A stretch of 64,000 bases of DNA from Thalassotalea_H sp040779345. Lineage in GTDB: Bacteria > Pseudomonadota > Gammaproteobacteria > Enterobacterales > Alteromonadaceae. Position 1 is the stretch's first letter. Every line of letters begins with the position of its first letter. The notes beneath the pieces were generated by a model. That model did no database searches. It was given only the letters and a program-made list of their open reading frames with translations, and was not told the DNA's origin. The position numbers and the translations under genes were made by a program. This document shows, piece after piece, positions 9,874 to 20,034 of the stretch. The stretch covers positions 14,429 through 78,428 of the forward strand of contig JBFONU010000017.1 in assembly GCA_040779345.1 (NCBI GenBank), read 5' to 3'.

Positions 9874-11235
9874 ATGGCAAAAAATAAAACAGCATTTGTT
9901 TGTACTGACTGTGGATCTGAGTATTCACGCTGGCTAGGTCAATGCAACGACTGCAAAGCTTGGAATACAATTTCAGAGTTTAGGCAAGCAAAAGCGCCGG
10001 TTAAAACTAGCCATTATGGTGGATTTTCCGGCATGGTTAGTAGCGAGGTTCAAACTCTTGACACTATTGATCTTGCTGAATTACCACGATTTTCTTCAGG
10101 ATTTACAGAATTTGATAGAGTCTTAGGGGGCGGTATTGTCCCGGGTAGTGCAATTTTAATCGGTGGGGAGCCAGGCGCAGGGAAAAGCACCTTATTACTG
10201 CAAACCATGTGTGCATTGTCTAAAGAAATGTCGACTTTGTATATAACAGGAGAGGAATCTTTACAGCAAGTTGCTATGAGAGCAAAACGTTTAGGCTTAA
10301 CAGCTGATTCATTAAAGCTACTCTCTGAAACCAGTGTTGAAAATATTTGTCATATTGCCGAAAAAGAAAAACCTAAAATAGTCGTCATTGATTCTATCCA
10401 AGTCATGCACATGGCAGATATTCAATCCGCTCCAGGAAGTGTTTCTCAGGTAAGAGAAGCTGCAGCCTTTTTAACCCGTTTTGCAAAACAGCATCATGTA
10501 GCTATGATCTTAGTTGGTCATGTCACCAAAGATGGCAGTTTAGCTGGACCGAAAGTGTTAGAGCACTGCATTGATTGTTCTATTATGCTAGAGGGAAGTA
10601 CAGACTCTCGTTATCGAACATTACGAGGCAATAAAAACCGCTTTGGCGCAGTAAATGAACTTGGTGTATTCGCCATGACAGGTACGGGCTTAAAAGAAGT
10701 TAAAAATCCATCAGCAATTTTTCTGTCTCGTTCAGATGAAAATACTCCGGGTAGTATTGTCATGGTACTTTGGGAAGGAACAAGACCGCTATTAGTAGAA
10801 ATTCAAGCATTAGTCGATCATTCCGCATTAGGAAACCCGCGACGAGTTGCCGTGGGCGCAGATCAAAATAGATTGTCCATGTTATTAGCGATATTACATC
10901 GCCACGGTGGCCTTCAAATGAACGACCAAGATGTATTTGTTAACGTGGTTGGTGGTGTAAAAGTGTCAGAAACCAGTGTTGATTTAGCCTTAATTCTGGC
11001 ACTTGTTTCAAGCTTTAGAGACCGAGCATTGCCACAAGATTTAGTGGTATTTGGCGAGGTCGGTTTATCAGGCGAAATTCGCCCAGTGCCCAGCGGCCAA
11101 GAACGCATTAACGAAGCAGCTAAACATGGTTTTAAACGCGCTATTGTGCCTTTTAATAATAAACCCAAAAATAACATTCAAGGGATGGAAGTCATTGGGG
11201 TAAAAAAACTCAGTGAGGCATTAGATGTAATTTAA
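9874..11235 (+). CDS. radA: DNA repair protein RadA
   Basis: RadA is a RecA-like ATPase that promotes branch migration in recombinational repair. The domains are in the usual order: a four-Cys zinc finger (Cys10, Cys13, Cys24, Cys27), a RecA-type core with Walker A GEPGAGKS at 98-105, the RadA-specific KNRFG motif at 254-258, and a Lon-protease-like C-terminal domain. Its 453 residues are typical. A ribosome-binding stretch AAAGGCTG precedes the ATG. The serB-radA association is conserved, although here the PilZ gene lies between them. Confidence 0.97.
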   Translation: MAKNKTAFVCTDCGSEYSRWLGQCNDCKAWNTISEFRQAKAPVKTSHYGGFSGMVSSEVQTLDTIDLAELPRFSSGFTEFDRVLGGGIVPGSAILIGGEPGAGKSTLLLQTMCALSKEMSTLYITGEESLQQVAMRAKRLGLTADSLKLLSETSVENICHIAEKEKPKIVVIDSIQVMHMADIQSAPGSVSQVREAAAFLTRFAKQHHVAMILVGHVTKDGSLAGPKVLEHCIDCSIMLEGSTDSRYRTLRGNKNRFGAVNELGVFAMTGTGLKEVKNPSAIFLSRSDENTPGSIVMVLWEGTRPLLVEIQALVDHSALGNPRRVAVGADQNRLSMLLAILHRHGGLQMNDQDVFVNVVGGVKVSETSVDLALILALVSSFRDRALPQDLVVFGEVGLSGEIRPVPSGQERINEAAKHGFKRAIVPFNNKPKNNIQGMEVIGVKKLSEALDVI

Positions 11236-11521
11236 TTTACTTAAGCTATGTCTGATATTAAAAATACAAAAACAGGTAATAAACCCATGATTAATGATAA
11301 AAAGATGAATTTTTTTATAGGCGAGAATAACAATTACCCTACGCGAATAAAATATTTACTCTTGTGTGTTATTCAATGAGCGAACAACCTTAGTTAGTCT
11401 GTCATCAACTCCTTTGTAGTACAGATTAACAGGTTACCTATAAATCTGTGCCATTTAACGCAGAAAATTTGACTTTATTGGTCAACAATACAACTATTGC
11501 ATCCAGATATTTATAACAAAA

Positions 11522-13600
11522 ATGAGTAGTTCAATGAAAAAGTCTTTAATCGCACTCTCTGTAGCGTCTATTTTATTCGTTGGTTGTACCACAAACCAAA
11601 CTGCCGAAAATACCGCTTCAACAACAAGCATCAATCAAGAAAAAGCCGAATTAGGTAGCTTTGGTGTAGATCTTAGCGCTCGTAATGAAAAAGTTAAACC
11701 CGGTGATGATTTCTTTATGTACGCAAGTGGCACTTGGTATGACAATTATGAAATGCCGGCAGATAAAACCCGCTATGGTGCTTTTACCGCATTAGCTGAG
11801 CGCAGTGAAAAACAAGTTAAAGAGATCATTGATGATGTAACATCTCGTGAAAATTTAAACGCTGATGAACAAATGATCGCTGATTTCTACCATAGTTATA
11901 TGGATTTAGACGCACTTAACAAACTTGGCATCGCTCCAATTCAAGCAACACTTGATGAAATATCAGCCGTCAGTTCGGTTGACGATTTAACAAAAATATT
12001 TGGTGCTTCATGGTTAAACGGCACGACTAGCCCAATTGGCGGCGGTATGTGGTTTAATCGCTTAGATGCCGATAAATATGAAATGTCTGTTGGTGCTGGC
12101 GGTTTAGGGATGCCAGACCGTTCATATTATTTAGATGAAAGCGAACGTTTTGCTAAAATTCGTGCCGCTTATGTAGCCCATATCGCTGAAATGTTGAGTT
12201 TTTCTAATATTGAGAACCCACAACAAAAGGCACAAGCAATAGTTGCATTAGAAACTAAAATTGCAACAGGTCATTGGCCTAGAGAAAAACGTCGAAACCG
12301 CGATTTAACATTGAATCAAGTCAAACGTAGCGAATTAGCAACACAATACCCGAGTTTCAATTGGGATATTTATTTTAGCGAAACCGGCTACCAAGTCCCT
12401 CAAATTAACATATCTCAACCAGAGCCAGTCAAGGCAATGATTGCCTTGTTAAATAACGAAGATCTTAGTGTTTGGAAAGATTATTTAACTTATCACACGA
12501 TTAAAAATAATGCGTCTTTTCTCTCAGAAGCTATCTATAACGCAAACTTTAAGTTTTATGGTACTGAGTTACGTGGCCAACAAGAACCAAGACCTCGTTG
12601 GAAACGCGCGGTTGCTCAAATGTCAGGTACAGAATCATTAGGTTTTGCGATTGGTAAAGTTTACGTTGAGCGTTATTTCCCTGAGTCTTCAAAACAACAA
12701 ATGTCTGATCTTGTTGAAAATCTACGAAAAGCTTTAGGTCAAAGGATCACAGGCTTAGCATGGATGGGAGAAGAAACTAAAGTTAATGCTCATGAAAAAT
12801 TAGCGGCATTTAACCCGAAAATTGGCTACCCAGATGTTTGGCAATCTTTCGATGGATTAACCATTTCGAACAACAATTTAATAGAAAATTTACGCAACCT
12901 TCGCACGTTTTTCCGAGAAGATAGTATTTCAAAAGAATTAGAGAAAACTGACCGAAATCGTTGGGGCATGACACCACAAACTGTCAATGCTTACTACAAT
13001 AGTTCTTTTAATGAGATCGTTTTCCCTGCGGCTATTTTACAACCACCATTTTTTGATCCGAATGCCGATCCAGCTGTTAACTATGGTGGTATTGGTGCGG
13101 TTATTGGTCATGAAATGGGACACGGCTTTGATGATCAAGGCTCAAAGTCTGATGCCAAAGGTGTACAACGCAATTGGTGGACAGATCAAGACAGAACCGC
13201 TTTTGATGCCAAAGCAGACGAACTTGCAGCTCAATACAGTAAATATGAGCCTATTCCAGATAACTTTGTTAATGGTAGAAATAGTCTCGGTGAAAATATT
13301 GGCGATGTCGGCGGTTTAGCGATGGCATATCACGCTTATAAATTAAGCCTTAACGGTAAAGAAGCGCCTGTGATAGACGGTGTTACCGGGGATCAACGTT
13401 TTTTCTTAGCATGGGCACAAGTCTGGAAAGAGAAACGTACTGAAAAAAGTATGTTAAGCCAACTTAAAGGCGGTACACATGCCCCTGGTCGTTTCCGTGC
13501 ACAAGCGCCACGTAATCATGATGCATGGTATAAGGCCTTTGATGTAAAAGAAGGTGACAAGCTTTATTTAGCACCAGAAAAACGTGTTCGTATCTGGTAA
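11522..13600 (+). CDS. M13-family zinc metallopeptidase, lipoprotein (PepO-like)
   Basis: This 692-residue secreted oligopeptidase belongs to the neprilysin/PepO (M13) family. The N-terminus is a lipoprotein signal ending in LFVGC, with Cys22 as the lipidated residue, so it is probably membrane-anchored in the periplasm or outer membrane. The zinc motif HEMGH is at 530-534, the third ligand lies in ENIGD at 591-595, and a conserved NAYY segment precedes them. An internal Met at residue 5 (MKKSL) may be the true start, since no strong ribosome-binding site precedes either. It is a single gene bounded downstream by a hairpin terminator shared with metH. Confidence 0.92.
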   Translation: MSSSMKKSLIALSVASILFVGCTTNQTAENTASTTSINQEKAELGSFGVDLSARNEKVKPGDDFFMYASGTWYDNYEMPADKTRYGAFTALAERSEKQVKEIIDDVTSRENLNADEQMIADFYHSYMDLDALNKLGIAPIQATLDEISAVSSVDDLTKIFGASWLNGTTSPIGGGMWFNRLDADKYEMSVGAGGLGMPDRSYYLDESERFAKIRAAYVAHIAEMLSFSNIENPQQKAQAIVALETKIATGHWPREKRRNRDLTLNQVKRSELATQYPSFNWDIYFSETGYQVPQINISQPEPVKAMIALLNNEDLSVWKDYLTYHTIKNNASFLSEAIYNANFKFYGTELRGQQEPRPRWKRAVAQMSGTESLGFAIGKVYVERYFPESSKQQMSDLVENLRKALGQRITGLAWMGEETKVNAHEKLAAFNPKIGYPDVWQSFDGLTISNNNLIENLRNLRTFFREDSISKELEKTDRNRWGMTPQTVNAYYNSSFNEIVFPAAILQPPFFDPNADPAVNYGGIGAVIGHEMGHGFDDQGSKSDAKGVQRNWWTDQDRTAFDAKADELAAQYSKYEPIPDNFVNGRNSLGENIGDVGGLAMAYHAYKLSLNGKEAPVIDGVTGDQRFFLAWAQVWKEKRTEKSMLSQLKGGTHAPGRFRAQAPRNHDAWYKAFDVKEGDKLYLAPEKRVRIW

Positions 13601-13633
13601 CTGCTCTGGGAATTAACCATTGCTTAGATAAAC

Positions 13634-13660
13634 AAAAAGGCTGCATCTGCAGCCTTTTTC
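13634..13660. terminator. Bidirectional hairpin terminator between M13 peptidase and metH
   Basis: A GC-rich stem AAAGGCTGC / GCAGCCTTT with a small loop is flanked by A and T runs on both sides. It can therefore end transcription of the plus-strand peptidase gene and of the minus-strand metH gene. Confidence 0.85.
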
Positions 13661-13708
13661 ATTAATAATATTCATTTAAAACAACTTTACTTACTTTCAC
13701 TGTTTTGA

Positions 13709-16700
13709 TTACTCTGGCTCATAATCTAAATTTGCCGATAACCATCTTTCAGCCTGAGGTAAGGTCATTTCTTTTCGTGTCGCATAATCAATCACTTGAT
13801 CTTTTTTCACTTTTGCAACAGCAAAGTATTTAGAGTCTGGGTGAGCAAAATACCAGCCACTAACCGCAGCACCTGGCCACATTGCAAAACTAGAGGTTAA
13901 TTCCATACCAATATTTTCTTTCACATTAAGTAATTCCCATAACAAGCCTTTTTCGGTGTGTTCAGGACAAGCGGGATAACCGGGTGCCGGTCGAATACCC
14001 TGATATTTTTCGCGAATTAAATCATCATTTTCAAAATTTTCATCTGAAGCATAACCCCAGTATTCTTTTCTGATCTTTTCATGCAAATATTCTGCACTAG
14101 CTTCGGCGAGTCTATCTGCCACGGCTTTCATTAAAATACTATTATAATCGTCGTGTTGTGCGTCAAATTCTTTCACTAACTCATCACAACCAAAACCCGC
14201 CGAAACAGCAAAAGCGCCGATATAATCATTCACACCTGATGCTTGATCAGCCACATAATCGGCCAAACAACGGTTAAACTGCCCTGCTGGTTTTTTACTT
14301 TGTTGACGCAATTGGTGTAACTTCATCAAAGGCGCTTCGCGATTATCATCAGCAAAAACAATTAAATCATCTTGCTGACGGTGAGCTGGAAACAGCCCAA
14401 ATACCGCTTTAGCCGTTAGCTTTTTATTATTAATCACCTCATCTAACATCGCATTGGCGTCATTAAACAATTTAGTCGCTTCTTCCCCGACCACCTCATG
14501 TTTTAATATTAAGGGGTACTTGCCTGAAAGTTGCCAGGTCATAAAAAAAGGTGTCCAATCGATATAGTTTCTCACTTCACTTAAATCTAATGAGTCAAGT
14601 ACCGTTACACCAAGCTTATTTGGTACTTTAGGTGTGTAGTTATCGAAACTGATCGGAAAGGCATTATCTCGTGCCTCTTCGATCGAAATTAAGCTCGAAC
14701 GCGGCCCTTTTTTATAATGACGTTCGCGTACCTTGATATATTCCTCTTTTTGACGTTCAATAAAAGCCGATTTTTTCTCTAAATCATCTGAAATTAAGGT
14801 ACTCACCACAGAAACAGAACGAGATGCATTAGGCACATAAACAACGGGGTGTTGATATTGTGGTTCAATTTTTACCGCCGTATGGGCTTTTGATGTAGTG
14901 GCACCACCTATTAGCAGCGGTAGATTAAAATCAAGTCGCTTCATCTCTTTAGCAACATGTACCATTTCATCGAGCGATGGGGTGATCAAGCCTGACAAGC
15001 CAATGATATCAACCTTCTCTTCTTTAGCGACACGTAAAATATCATCACACGACACCATAACGCCTAAGTCGATAATGTCGTAGTTATTACACTGTAAGAC
15101 AACGCCAACAATATTTTTACCTATGTCATGCACATCGCCTTTTACCGTCGCCAGTAACACTTTACCATTTGATTTTATTTCAGTTTTTTCGGCTTCAATA
15201 AAAGGGTTTAAATGTGCAACGGCTTGTTTCATCACCCGAGCAGACTTTACAACCTGCGGTAAAAACATTTCACCCGCGCCAAACAAATCACCCACTACAT
15301 TCATGCCATCCATTAATGGCCCTTCGATAACATCAAGTGGCCTTGTCGCTTCTAGTCGCGCCGCTTCAGTATCTTCGATAATAAATTCATTGATGCCTTT
15401 AACCAACGAATGTTCCAAACGTTTGTTAACTGGCAGTTCACGCCATGCTAAATCAGCTTTACTGTTTTGACTGCCCGCTTTTCCTCGATAGGCTTCGGCA
15501 ACATCGAGTAAGCGCTCGGTTGCACCGTCGTCACTATTTTGAATAACATCTTCAACAGCAAGACGTAAGTCTTCTGGAATATCAGAATAAATCGCCAATT
15601 GTCCAGCGTTGACTATGCCCATATCCATGCCATTTTTTATAGCATGGTATAAGAACACCGCATGAATGGCTTCCCGTACAGGGTTATTACCCCTAAATGA
15701 AAATGACACATTAGAAACACCACCTGAAATCATTGCATATGGCAGGTTTTGTTTAATATCGGCAACGGCCTCGATAAAATCAACGGCATAGTTATTGTGC
15801 TCTTCAATCCCTGTGGCAACTGCAAAAATATTCGGATCGAAAATAATGTCTTCTGCCGGAAAGCCAATTTCATCCACTAAAATATGATAGGCGCGTTTAC
15901 ATATTTCATATTTGCGTTCACGCGTATCCGCTTGTCCAACTTCATCAAACGCCATGACGATAACCGCAGCGCCGTATCGACGAAGTAATTCGGCTTGTTC
16001 ACGGAAATTAGCTTCGCCTTCCTTAAGCGAAATAGAATTAACAACCCCTTTACCTTGGATGCACTTGAGGCCTTCTTCTAAGATATCCCATTTAGACGAA
16101 TCAAGCATGATCGGTACTTTTGCGATATCAGGCTCACCCGCAATTAGATTTAAAAAACGGATCATGGCTGCTTTCGAATCAAGCATACCTTCATCCATAT
16201 TAATATCGATAATTTGCGCGCCATTCTCTACTTGCTGAAGGGCAACGGCAATCGCTTGTTCGTAGTTTTCTTCGGTGATCAAGCGTTTAAAAATTGCAGA
16301 GCCAGTGACATTGGTACGCTCTCCTACGTTCACAAATAAACTATCGCTTTCAATGGTTAAAGCTTCTAGCCCCGAAAGACGACATGCAATTTTGCGCGCT
16401 TCTATTTTCCGAGGAGAAAGTTTAGCAACAGAGTCAGCCATGCCTTTAATATGCTCAGGAGTTGTGCCGCAGCAACCACCAATAATATTCAAAAAGCCCG
16501 AGTTAGCCCACTCACTCACATGCGTATTCATGTCTTGTACACTAAAATCATACTCACCAAACGCATTTGGTAAACCAGCATTAGGGTGTGCTGACACGGC
16601 ACAATCAGAAATTCGACTTAGCTCGGCAACATATTGTCTTAATTCAACAGGGCCTAAAGCACAATTTAAACCAAATGAAATTGGTTTGGCATGACGAAGT

Positions 16701-17407
16701 GAGTTATAAAAAGCTTCGGTTGTTTGCCCTGATAATGTACGGCCAGATGCATCAGTTATCGTACCTGAAATCATCACTGGGAATCTAACCCCTAGCTCAT
16801 CAAACACTGTCTCTACCGCAAATACAGCGGCTTTTGCATTTAACGTATCAAAGATTGTTTCAATTAAAATTAAATCACTGCCACCCTTTATCAACGCCTT
16901 AGTTGATTCGATATAAGCCTCTTTTAACTGATCAAAGGTGACATTACGAAAAGCAGGATCATTAACATCAGGAGAAATTGAACAAGTTCTGTTGGTTGGC
17001 CCTAAAACCCCAGCAACGAATCTCGGCTTATCAGGATTTTTAGCCGTATATTCATCTGCGGCAGCACGCGCAATTTTTGCCGCTTCTAGATTAATTTCGG
17101 CGCTTAGCGCTTCCATATCGTAGTCAGCCATTGCAATCGTCGTCGCATTAAAGGTATTGGTTTCAAGAATATCAGCGCCAGCTTCGAGGTATTCATGATG
17201 AATAGCTTTAATGACTTCAGGCTGGGTGAGCACAAGCATATCATTATTGCCTTTGACATCTAAATGCCAATCAGCAAAGCGTTGCCCTCGGTAATCTTGC
17301 TCTTCAAACTTATACGCTTGGATCATTGTCCCCATCGCGCCATCAAGAATAAGAATACGCTCGGCTAATTGCTGCTCAAAATGTTCAAATGATGCTGACT
17401 TTTTCAT
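13709..17407 (-). CDS. metH: Cobalamin-dependent methionine synthase
   Basis: MetH transfers a methyl group from methyl-tetrahydrofolate to homocysteine using a cobalamin cofactor. All four modules are visible in order. The homocysteine-binding domain carries the zinc-ligand GGCCGT. A pterin-binding domain follows. The B12 domain has DVHDIGKNI, whose His is the lower cobalt ligand. The reactivation domain carries RPAPGYPACPEHTEK. Its 1232 residues match the E. coli enzyme closely. It lies 63 bases downstream of metA on the same strand with no clear terminator between, so the two may share a transcript and MetJ control. The enzyme requires B12, and no B12 synthesis gene is in the window. Confidence 0.97.
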   Translation of the reverse strand: MKKSASFEHFEQQLAERILILDGAMGTMIQAYKFEEQDYRGQRFADWHLDVKGNNDMLVLTQPEVIKAIHHEYLEAGADILETNTFNATTIAMADYDMEALSAEINLEAAKIARAAADEYTAKNPDKPRFVAGVLGPTNRTCSISPDVNDPAFRNVTFDQLKEAYIESTKALIKGGSDLILIETIFDTLNAKAAVFAVETVFDELGVRFPVMISGTITDASGRTLSGQTTEAFYNSLRHAKPISFGLNCALGPVELRQYVAELSRISDCAVSAHPNAGLPNAFGEYDFSVQDMNTHVSEWANSGFLNIIGGCCGTTPEHIKGMADSVAKLSPRKIEARKIACRLSGLEALTIESDSLFVNVGERTNVTGSAIFKRLITEENYEQAIAVALQQVENGAQIIDINMDEGMLDSKAAMIRFLNLIAGEPDIAKVPIMLDSSKWDILEEGLKCIQGKGVVNSISLKEGEANFREQAELLRRYGAAVIVMAFDEVGQADTRERKYEICKRAYHILVDEIGFPAEDIIFDPNIFAVATGIEEHNNYAVDFIEAVADIKQNLPYAMISGGVSNVSFSFRGNNPVREAIHAVFLYHAIKNGMDMGIVNAGQLAIYSDIPEDLRLAVEDVIQNSDDGATERLLDVAEAYRGKAGSQNSKADLAWRELPVNKRLEHSLVKGINEFIIEDTEAARLEATRPLDVIEGPLMDGMNVVGDLFGAGEMFLPQVVKSARVMKQAVAHLNPFIEAEKTEIKSNGKVLLATVKGDVHDIGKNIVGVVLQCNNYDIIDLGVMVSCDDILRVAKEEKVDIIGLSGLITPSLDEMVHVAKEMKRLDFNLPLLIGGATTSKAHTAVKIEPQYQHPVVYVPNASRSVSVVSTLISDDLEKKSAFIERQKEEYIKVRERHYKKGPRSSLISIEEARDNAFPISFDNYTPKVPNKLGVTVLDSLDLSEVRNYIDWTPFFMTWQLSGKYPLILKHEVVGEEATKLFNDANAMLDEVINNKKLTAKAVFGLFPAHRQQDDLIVFADDNREAPLMKLHQLRQQSKKPAGQFNRCLADYVADQASGVNDYIGAFAVSAGFGCDELVKEFDAQHDDYNSILMKAVADRLAEASAEYLHEKIRKEYWGYASDENFENDDLIREKYQGIRPAPGYPACPEHTEKGLLWELLNVKENIGMELTSSFAMWPGAAVSGWYFAHPDSKYFAVAKVKKDQVIDYATRKEMTLPQAERWLSANLDYEPE

Positions 17408-17470
17408 ACGACTTCTCTGCTTTTATAACTACACTACAAATGCATAAATTCTTCATCTATTGTAGCTCTT

Positions 17471-18418
17471 TTAAATTTGGGTATCTGGGTGAATTGCCTG
17501 AATATTATTGGCATCTAATTCATACGGAGTTATTTGGTAAACATAATAATTAAGCCAATTAGTAAATAATAAGCTGCCATGACTACGCCAAGAACTATGT
17601 GGAACCTTCGTAATATCATCATTAAGGTAATAGTTATCAGGTTTAATTGTGTTCGCGTCGTTTTTTAAATCTCGATGATACTCTTCATCTAACGTTGTTG
17701 CGTCATATTCAGGGTGCCCAGTAAGGTACACTTGTTGTTTATTCTTACTCGCGACAACATAAACACCGGCTTGCTCTGATTCTGCAATAATCTTTAATTC
17801 TGGGATCTTTAGGTAATCTTCTTTATCTATATAACCAAATCGAGAATGAGGGACATTAAAAAATTCTTCAAAACCTCGTGTTAGCTGTTCTGTAGGGTCA
17901 ACAGGGCTATGTTGAAAAACACCTGAAAGTTTTGTTGCTCTCAAATGACGGTTTACCCCATAGTGATGATACAACGCTGCATGTGCTGCCCAACAGGAAA
18001 ACATAGTTGAAGTAACATTTTTCTCAGCCCAATCAAATACTTCACAAATTTTATCCCAAAATGTCACTTTTTCATAATCCATTAACGCTAATGGCGCTCC
18101 AGTGACGATAAGGCCATCATATTGTGTCGCTTTAATGTCATCAAACAAGCGATAAAAATTATCTAAATGCTCTTTAGGGGTATGCTTTGACTCATTGGCA
18201 TGTATTCGAACAAACTCAACATTAATTTGTAATGGTGTATTTGATAGCATACGAAGGATTTGCACTTCAGTTTCAATTTTATTTGGCATTAAATTCAAGA
18301 TAGCCACTTTCATTGGACGAATTTCTTGATTTGCCGCACGATTTTCCGACATCACAAAGATATTTTCTTTATCTAAAATGGATAAAGCAGGTAATTCATT
18401 GGGAATTTTAATCGGCAT
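17471..18418 (-). CDS. metA: Homoserine O-acyltransferase (succinyltransferase type)
   Basis: MetA acylates homoserine in the first committed step of methionine synthesis. The catalytic Cys142 sits in TMFSCWAAHAALYHHYG, and other family hallmarks such as IVTGAPL and LTGHPEYD are present. Its 315 residues are normal. Whether it uses succinyl- or acetyl-CoA cannot be decided reliably by eye; succinyl is expected for gammaproteobacteria. A run of MetJ-type operator boxes lies about 100 bases upstream, and metH follows directly, which supports regulation by the methionine repressor. Confidence 0.96.
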   Translation of the reverse strand: MPIKIPNELPALSILDKENIFVMSENRAANQEIRPMKVAILNLMPNKIETEVQILRMLSNTPLQINVEFVRIHANESKHTPKEHLDNFYRLFDDIKATQYDGLIVTGAPLALMDYEKVTFWDKICEVFDWAEKNVTSTMFSCWAAHAALYHHYGVNRHLRATKLSGVFQHSPVDPTEQLTRGFEEFFNVPHSRFGYIDKEDYLKIPELKIIAESEQAGVYVVASKNKQQVYLTGHPEYDATTLDEEYHRDLKNDANTIKPDNYYLNDDITKVPHSSWRSHGSLLFTNWLNYYVYQITPYELDANNIQAIHPDTQI

Positions 18419-18516
18419 ATTAATAACCTATATTCTTTAATAACGAGAAGATAAAACTTAATATAAAAAGTAGTACTGATTATAACGTGTAATGTGCCTT
18501 GGAATGATAGCTATGT

Positions 18517-18548
18517 CAACATCTAAACGTATAGACGTCTAAACGATT
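18517..18548. promoter_or_regulatory. MetJ operator array (four tandem met boxes) upstream of metA
   Basis: Four consecutive 8-bp units are CAACATCT, AAACGTAT, AGACGTCT and AAACGATT. The third is a perfect match to the met-box consensus AGACGTCT and the others match at 5 to 6 positions. MetJ binds tandem met boxes cooperatively. The array lies 99-130 bases before the metA start. Confidence 0.82.
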
Positions 18549-18593
18549 TACTTCATACTTATATCATTAACATTATAAGTAATGAAAACTTAT

Positions 18594-18623
18594 AAAAAAA
18601 AGCCATTGTCAATGACAATGGCT
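18594..18623 (-). terminator. Rho-independent terminator of recA
   Basis: A 10-bp perfect stem AGCCATTGTC / GACAATGGCT with a 3-base loop is followed, on the minus strand, by a run of eight T. It lies just downstream of the recA stop codon. Confidence 0.9.
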
Positions 18624-18677
18624 TTGCAAAAATATAGGTTGTTGCGCATTTATCGCAAACGATCAAACAACAATACG

Positions 18678-19712
18678 TTAGGTTTCTTCAGTAACAACCG
18701 CTTCTTTTTCTACTGGAGCCGCATTTTTTGAAAGAAGTAAATCTCTTAAGCGACCATCAAGTTCTTTTGCCATTTCAGGTTTTTCACTGAGATATTTAGT
18801 CGCATTTGCTTTACCTTGACCAATGCGATCGCCATTATAGCTATACCATGAACCTGCTTTTTCAACCATTTTGTGCTGAACGCCTAAGTCAATAAGTTCA
18901 CCTAAACTGTTGATCCCTTCACCATATAAAATTTGGAATTCAACTTGCTTAAATGGTGGAGCAATTTTATTTTTAACCACTTTAACACGGGTTTCATTAC
19001 CCACAATCTCATCACCGGCTTTTACCGCACCGATGCGACGAATATCTAATCGCACAGAAGCATAAAACTTTAAGGCATTACCACCAGTTGTGGTTTCTGG
19101 CGAGCCGAACATAACACCGATTTTCATACGAATTTGGTTAATAAAAATTAACATGGTATTCGATTGCTTTAAATTCCCTGTTAACTTACGCATTGCTTGA
19201 GAAAGCATACGTGCTTGAAGCCCCATATGTGAGTCTCCCATATCACCTTCGATTTCAGCTTTGGGTGTTAAAGCGGCAACTGAGTCAACTACAATAACAT
19301 CTACCGCTCCTGAACGGGTTAACATGTCACATATCTCTAATGCTTGCTCACCCGTGTCAGGTTGAGAGACTAATAATTCATTAATATTTACGCCAAGTTT
19401 TTCAGCATAAATTGGATCAAGGGCATGTTCAGCATCAACAAAGGCACAAATTTTTCCATTACGTTGCGCCTCTGCAATCACTTCTAAAGTAAGCGTTGTT
19501 TTACCACTTGATTCTGGACCATATATTTCAACAACGCGCCCCATTGGTAAACCGCCAGCACCTAATGCAACATCTAGTCCTAATGAACCCGTAGAAATGG
19601 TTTCAACATCCATGCTGCGGTTTTCACCTAACTTCATAATTGAACCTTTACCAAATTGTCGTTCAATTTGACTTAACGCTGCAGAGAGTGCTTTTTCTTT
19701 ATTCGTGTCCAT
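18678..19712 (-). CDS. recA: Recombinase RecA
   Basis: RecA is the ATP-dependent strand-exchange protein and the co-protease that triggers the SOS response. Walker A GPESSGKT is at residues 65-72, and the rest (NQIRMKIGVMFG, the L2 loop with TTGGNALKF) is typical. The frame is open to 19781, but the start is set at 19712 (MDTNKEKALS). This start fits family length (344 residues) and has a GGAG ribosome-binding site. The upstream extension would be translated from the LexA operator itself. The gene is single, SOS-regulated, and ends at a strong hairpin terminator. Confidence 0.97.
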   Translation of the reverse strand: MDTNKEKALSAALSQIERQFGKGSIMKLGENRSMDVETISTGSLGLDVALGAGGLPMGRVVEIYGPESSGKTTLTLEVIAEAQRNGKICAFVDAEHALDPIYAEKLGVNINELLVSQPDTGEQALEICDMLTRSGAVDVIVVDSVAALTPKAEIEGDMGDSHMGLQARMLSQAMRKLTGNLKQSNTMLIFINQIRMKIGVMFGSPETTTGGNALKFYASVRLDIRRIGAVKAGDEIVGNETRVKVVKNKIAPPFKQVEFQILYGEGINSLGELIDLGVQHKMVEKAGSWYSYNGDRIGQGKANATKYLSEKPEMAKELDGRLRDLLLSKNAAPVEKEAVVTEET

Positions 19713-19757
19713 TTTGTGCTCCAAAACTTTAGTTATTTCTTTTTGATGAACGAAGTA

Positions 19758-19777
19758 TACTGTATGACCGTACAGTA
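19758..19777. promoter_or_regulatory. LexA (SOS) operator of recA
   Basis: TACTGTATGACCGTACAGTA fits the gammaproteobacterial SOS-box consensus: CTGT and ACAG half-sites with 8-base spacing and flanking TA on each side. It lies 46 bases before the recA start codon, where it would block the promoter. Confidence 0.93.
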
Positions 19778-19975
19778 TCAAGTTTTTTTACAATTTATTT
19801 TAATTTACTGGTTTTTCTTTATTGGCGAGACTTTTAACGATCTGATATTTATACATTAAATTAACACTAATAACTTTTTATAAAAACGCTATAAAAAGTT
19901 ACTTATGTAATTTTTCTGTACTAGCTATAAAGTTCATAAGTAATTTTATCACTCGAATTGATAAAGCGCAGATAT

Positions 19976-20008
19976 AAAAAAACGTTGAGTATTACTACCC
20001 AACGTTTT
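19976..20008 (-). terminator. Rho-independent terminator of the PEP-CTERM gene
   Basis: An outer 9-bp stem AAAACGTTG / CAACGTTTT continues into a 3-bp inner stem after one mismatch. On the minus strand it is followed by a T run. It starts 27 bases after the stop codon of the gene at 20035-20748. Confidence 0.8.
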
Positions 20009-20034
20009 CAAAGTGTTTAATTATTTTTAAAGGA

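Noticed and set aside
14898..17123. Several plus-strand frames of 60-139 codons opposite metH
   Set aside because: They are complementary-frame shadows of metH, with compositions that follow its codons and no family resemblance.
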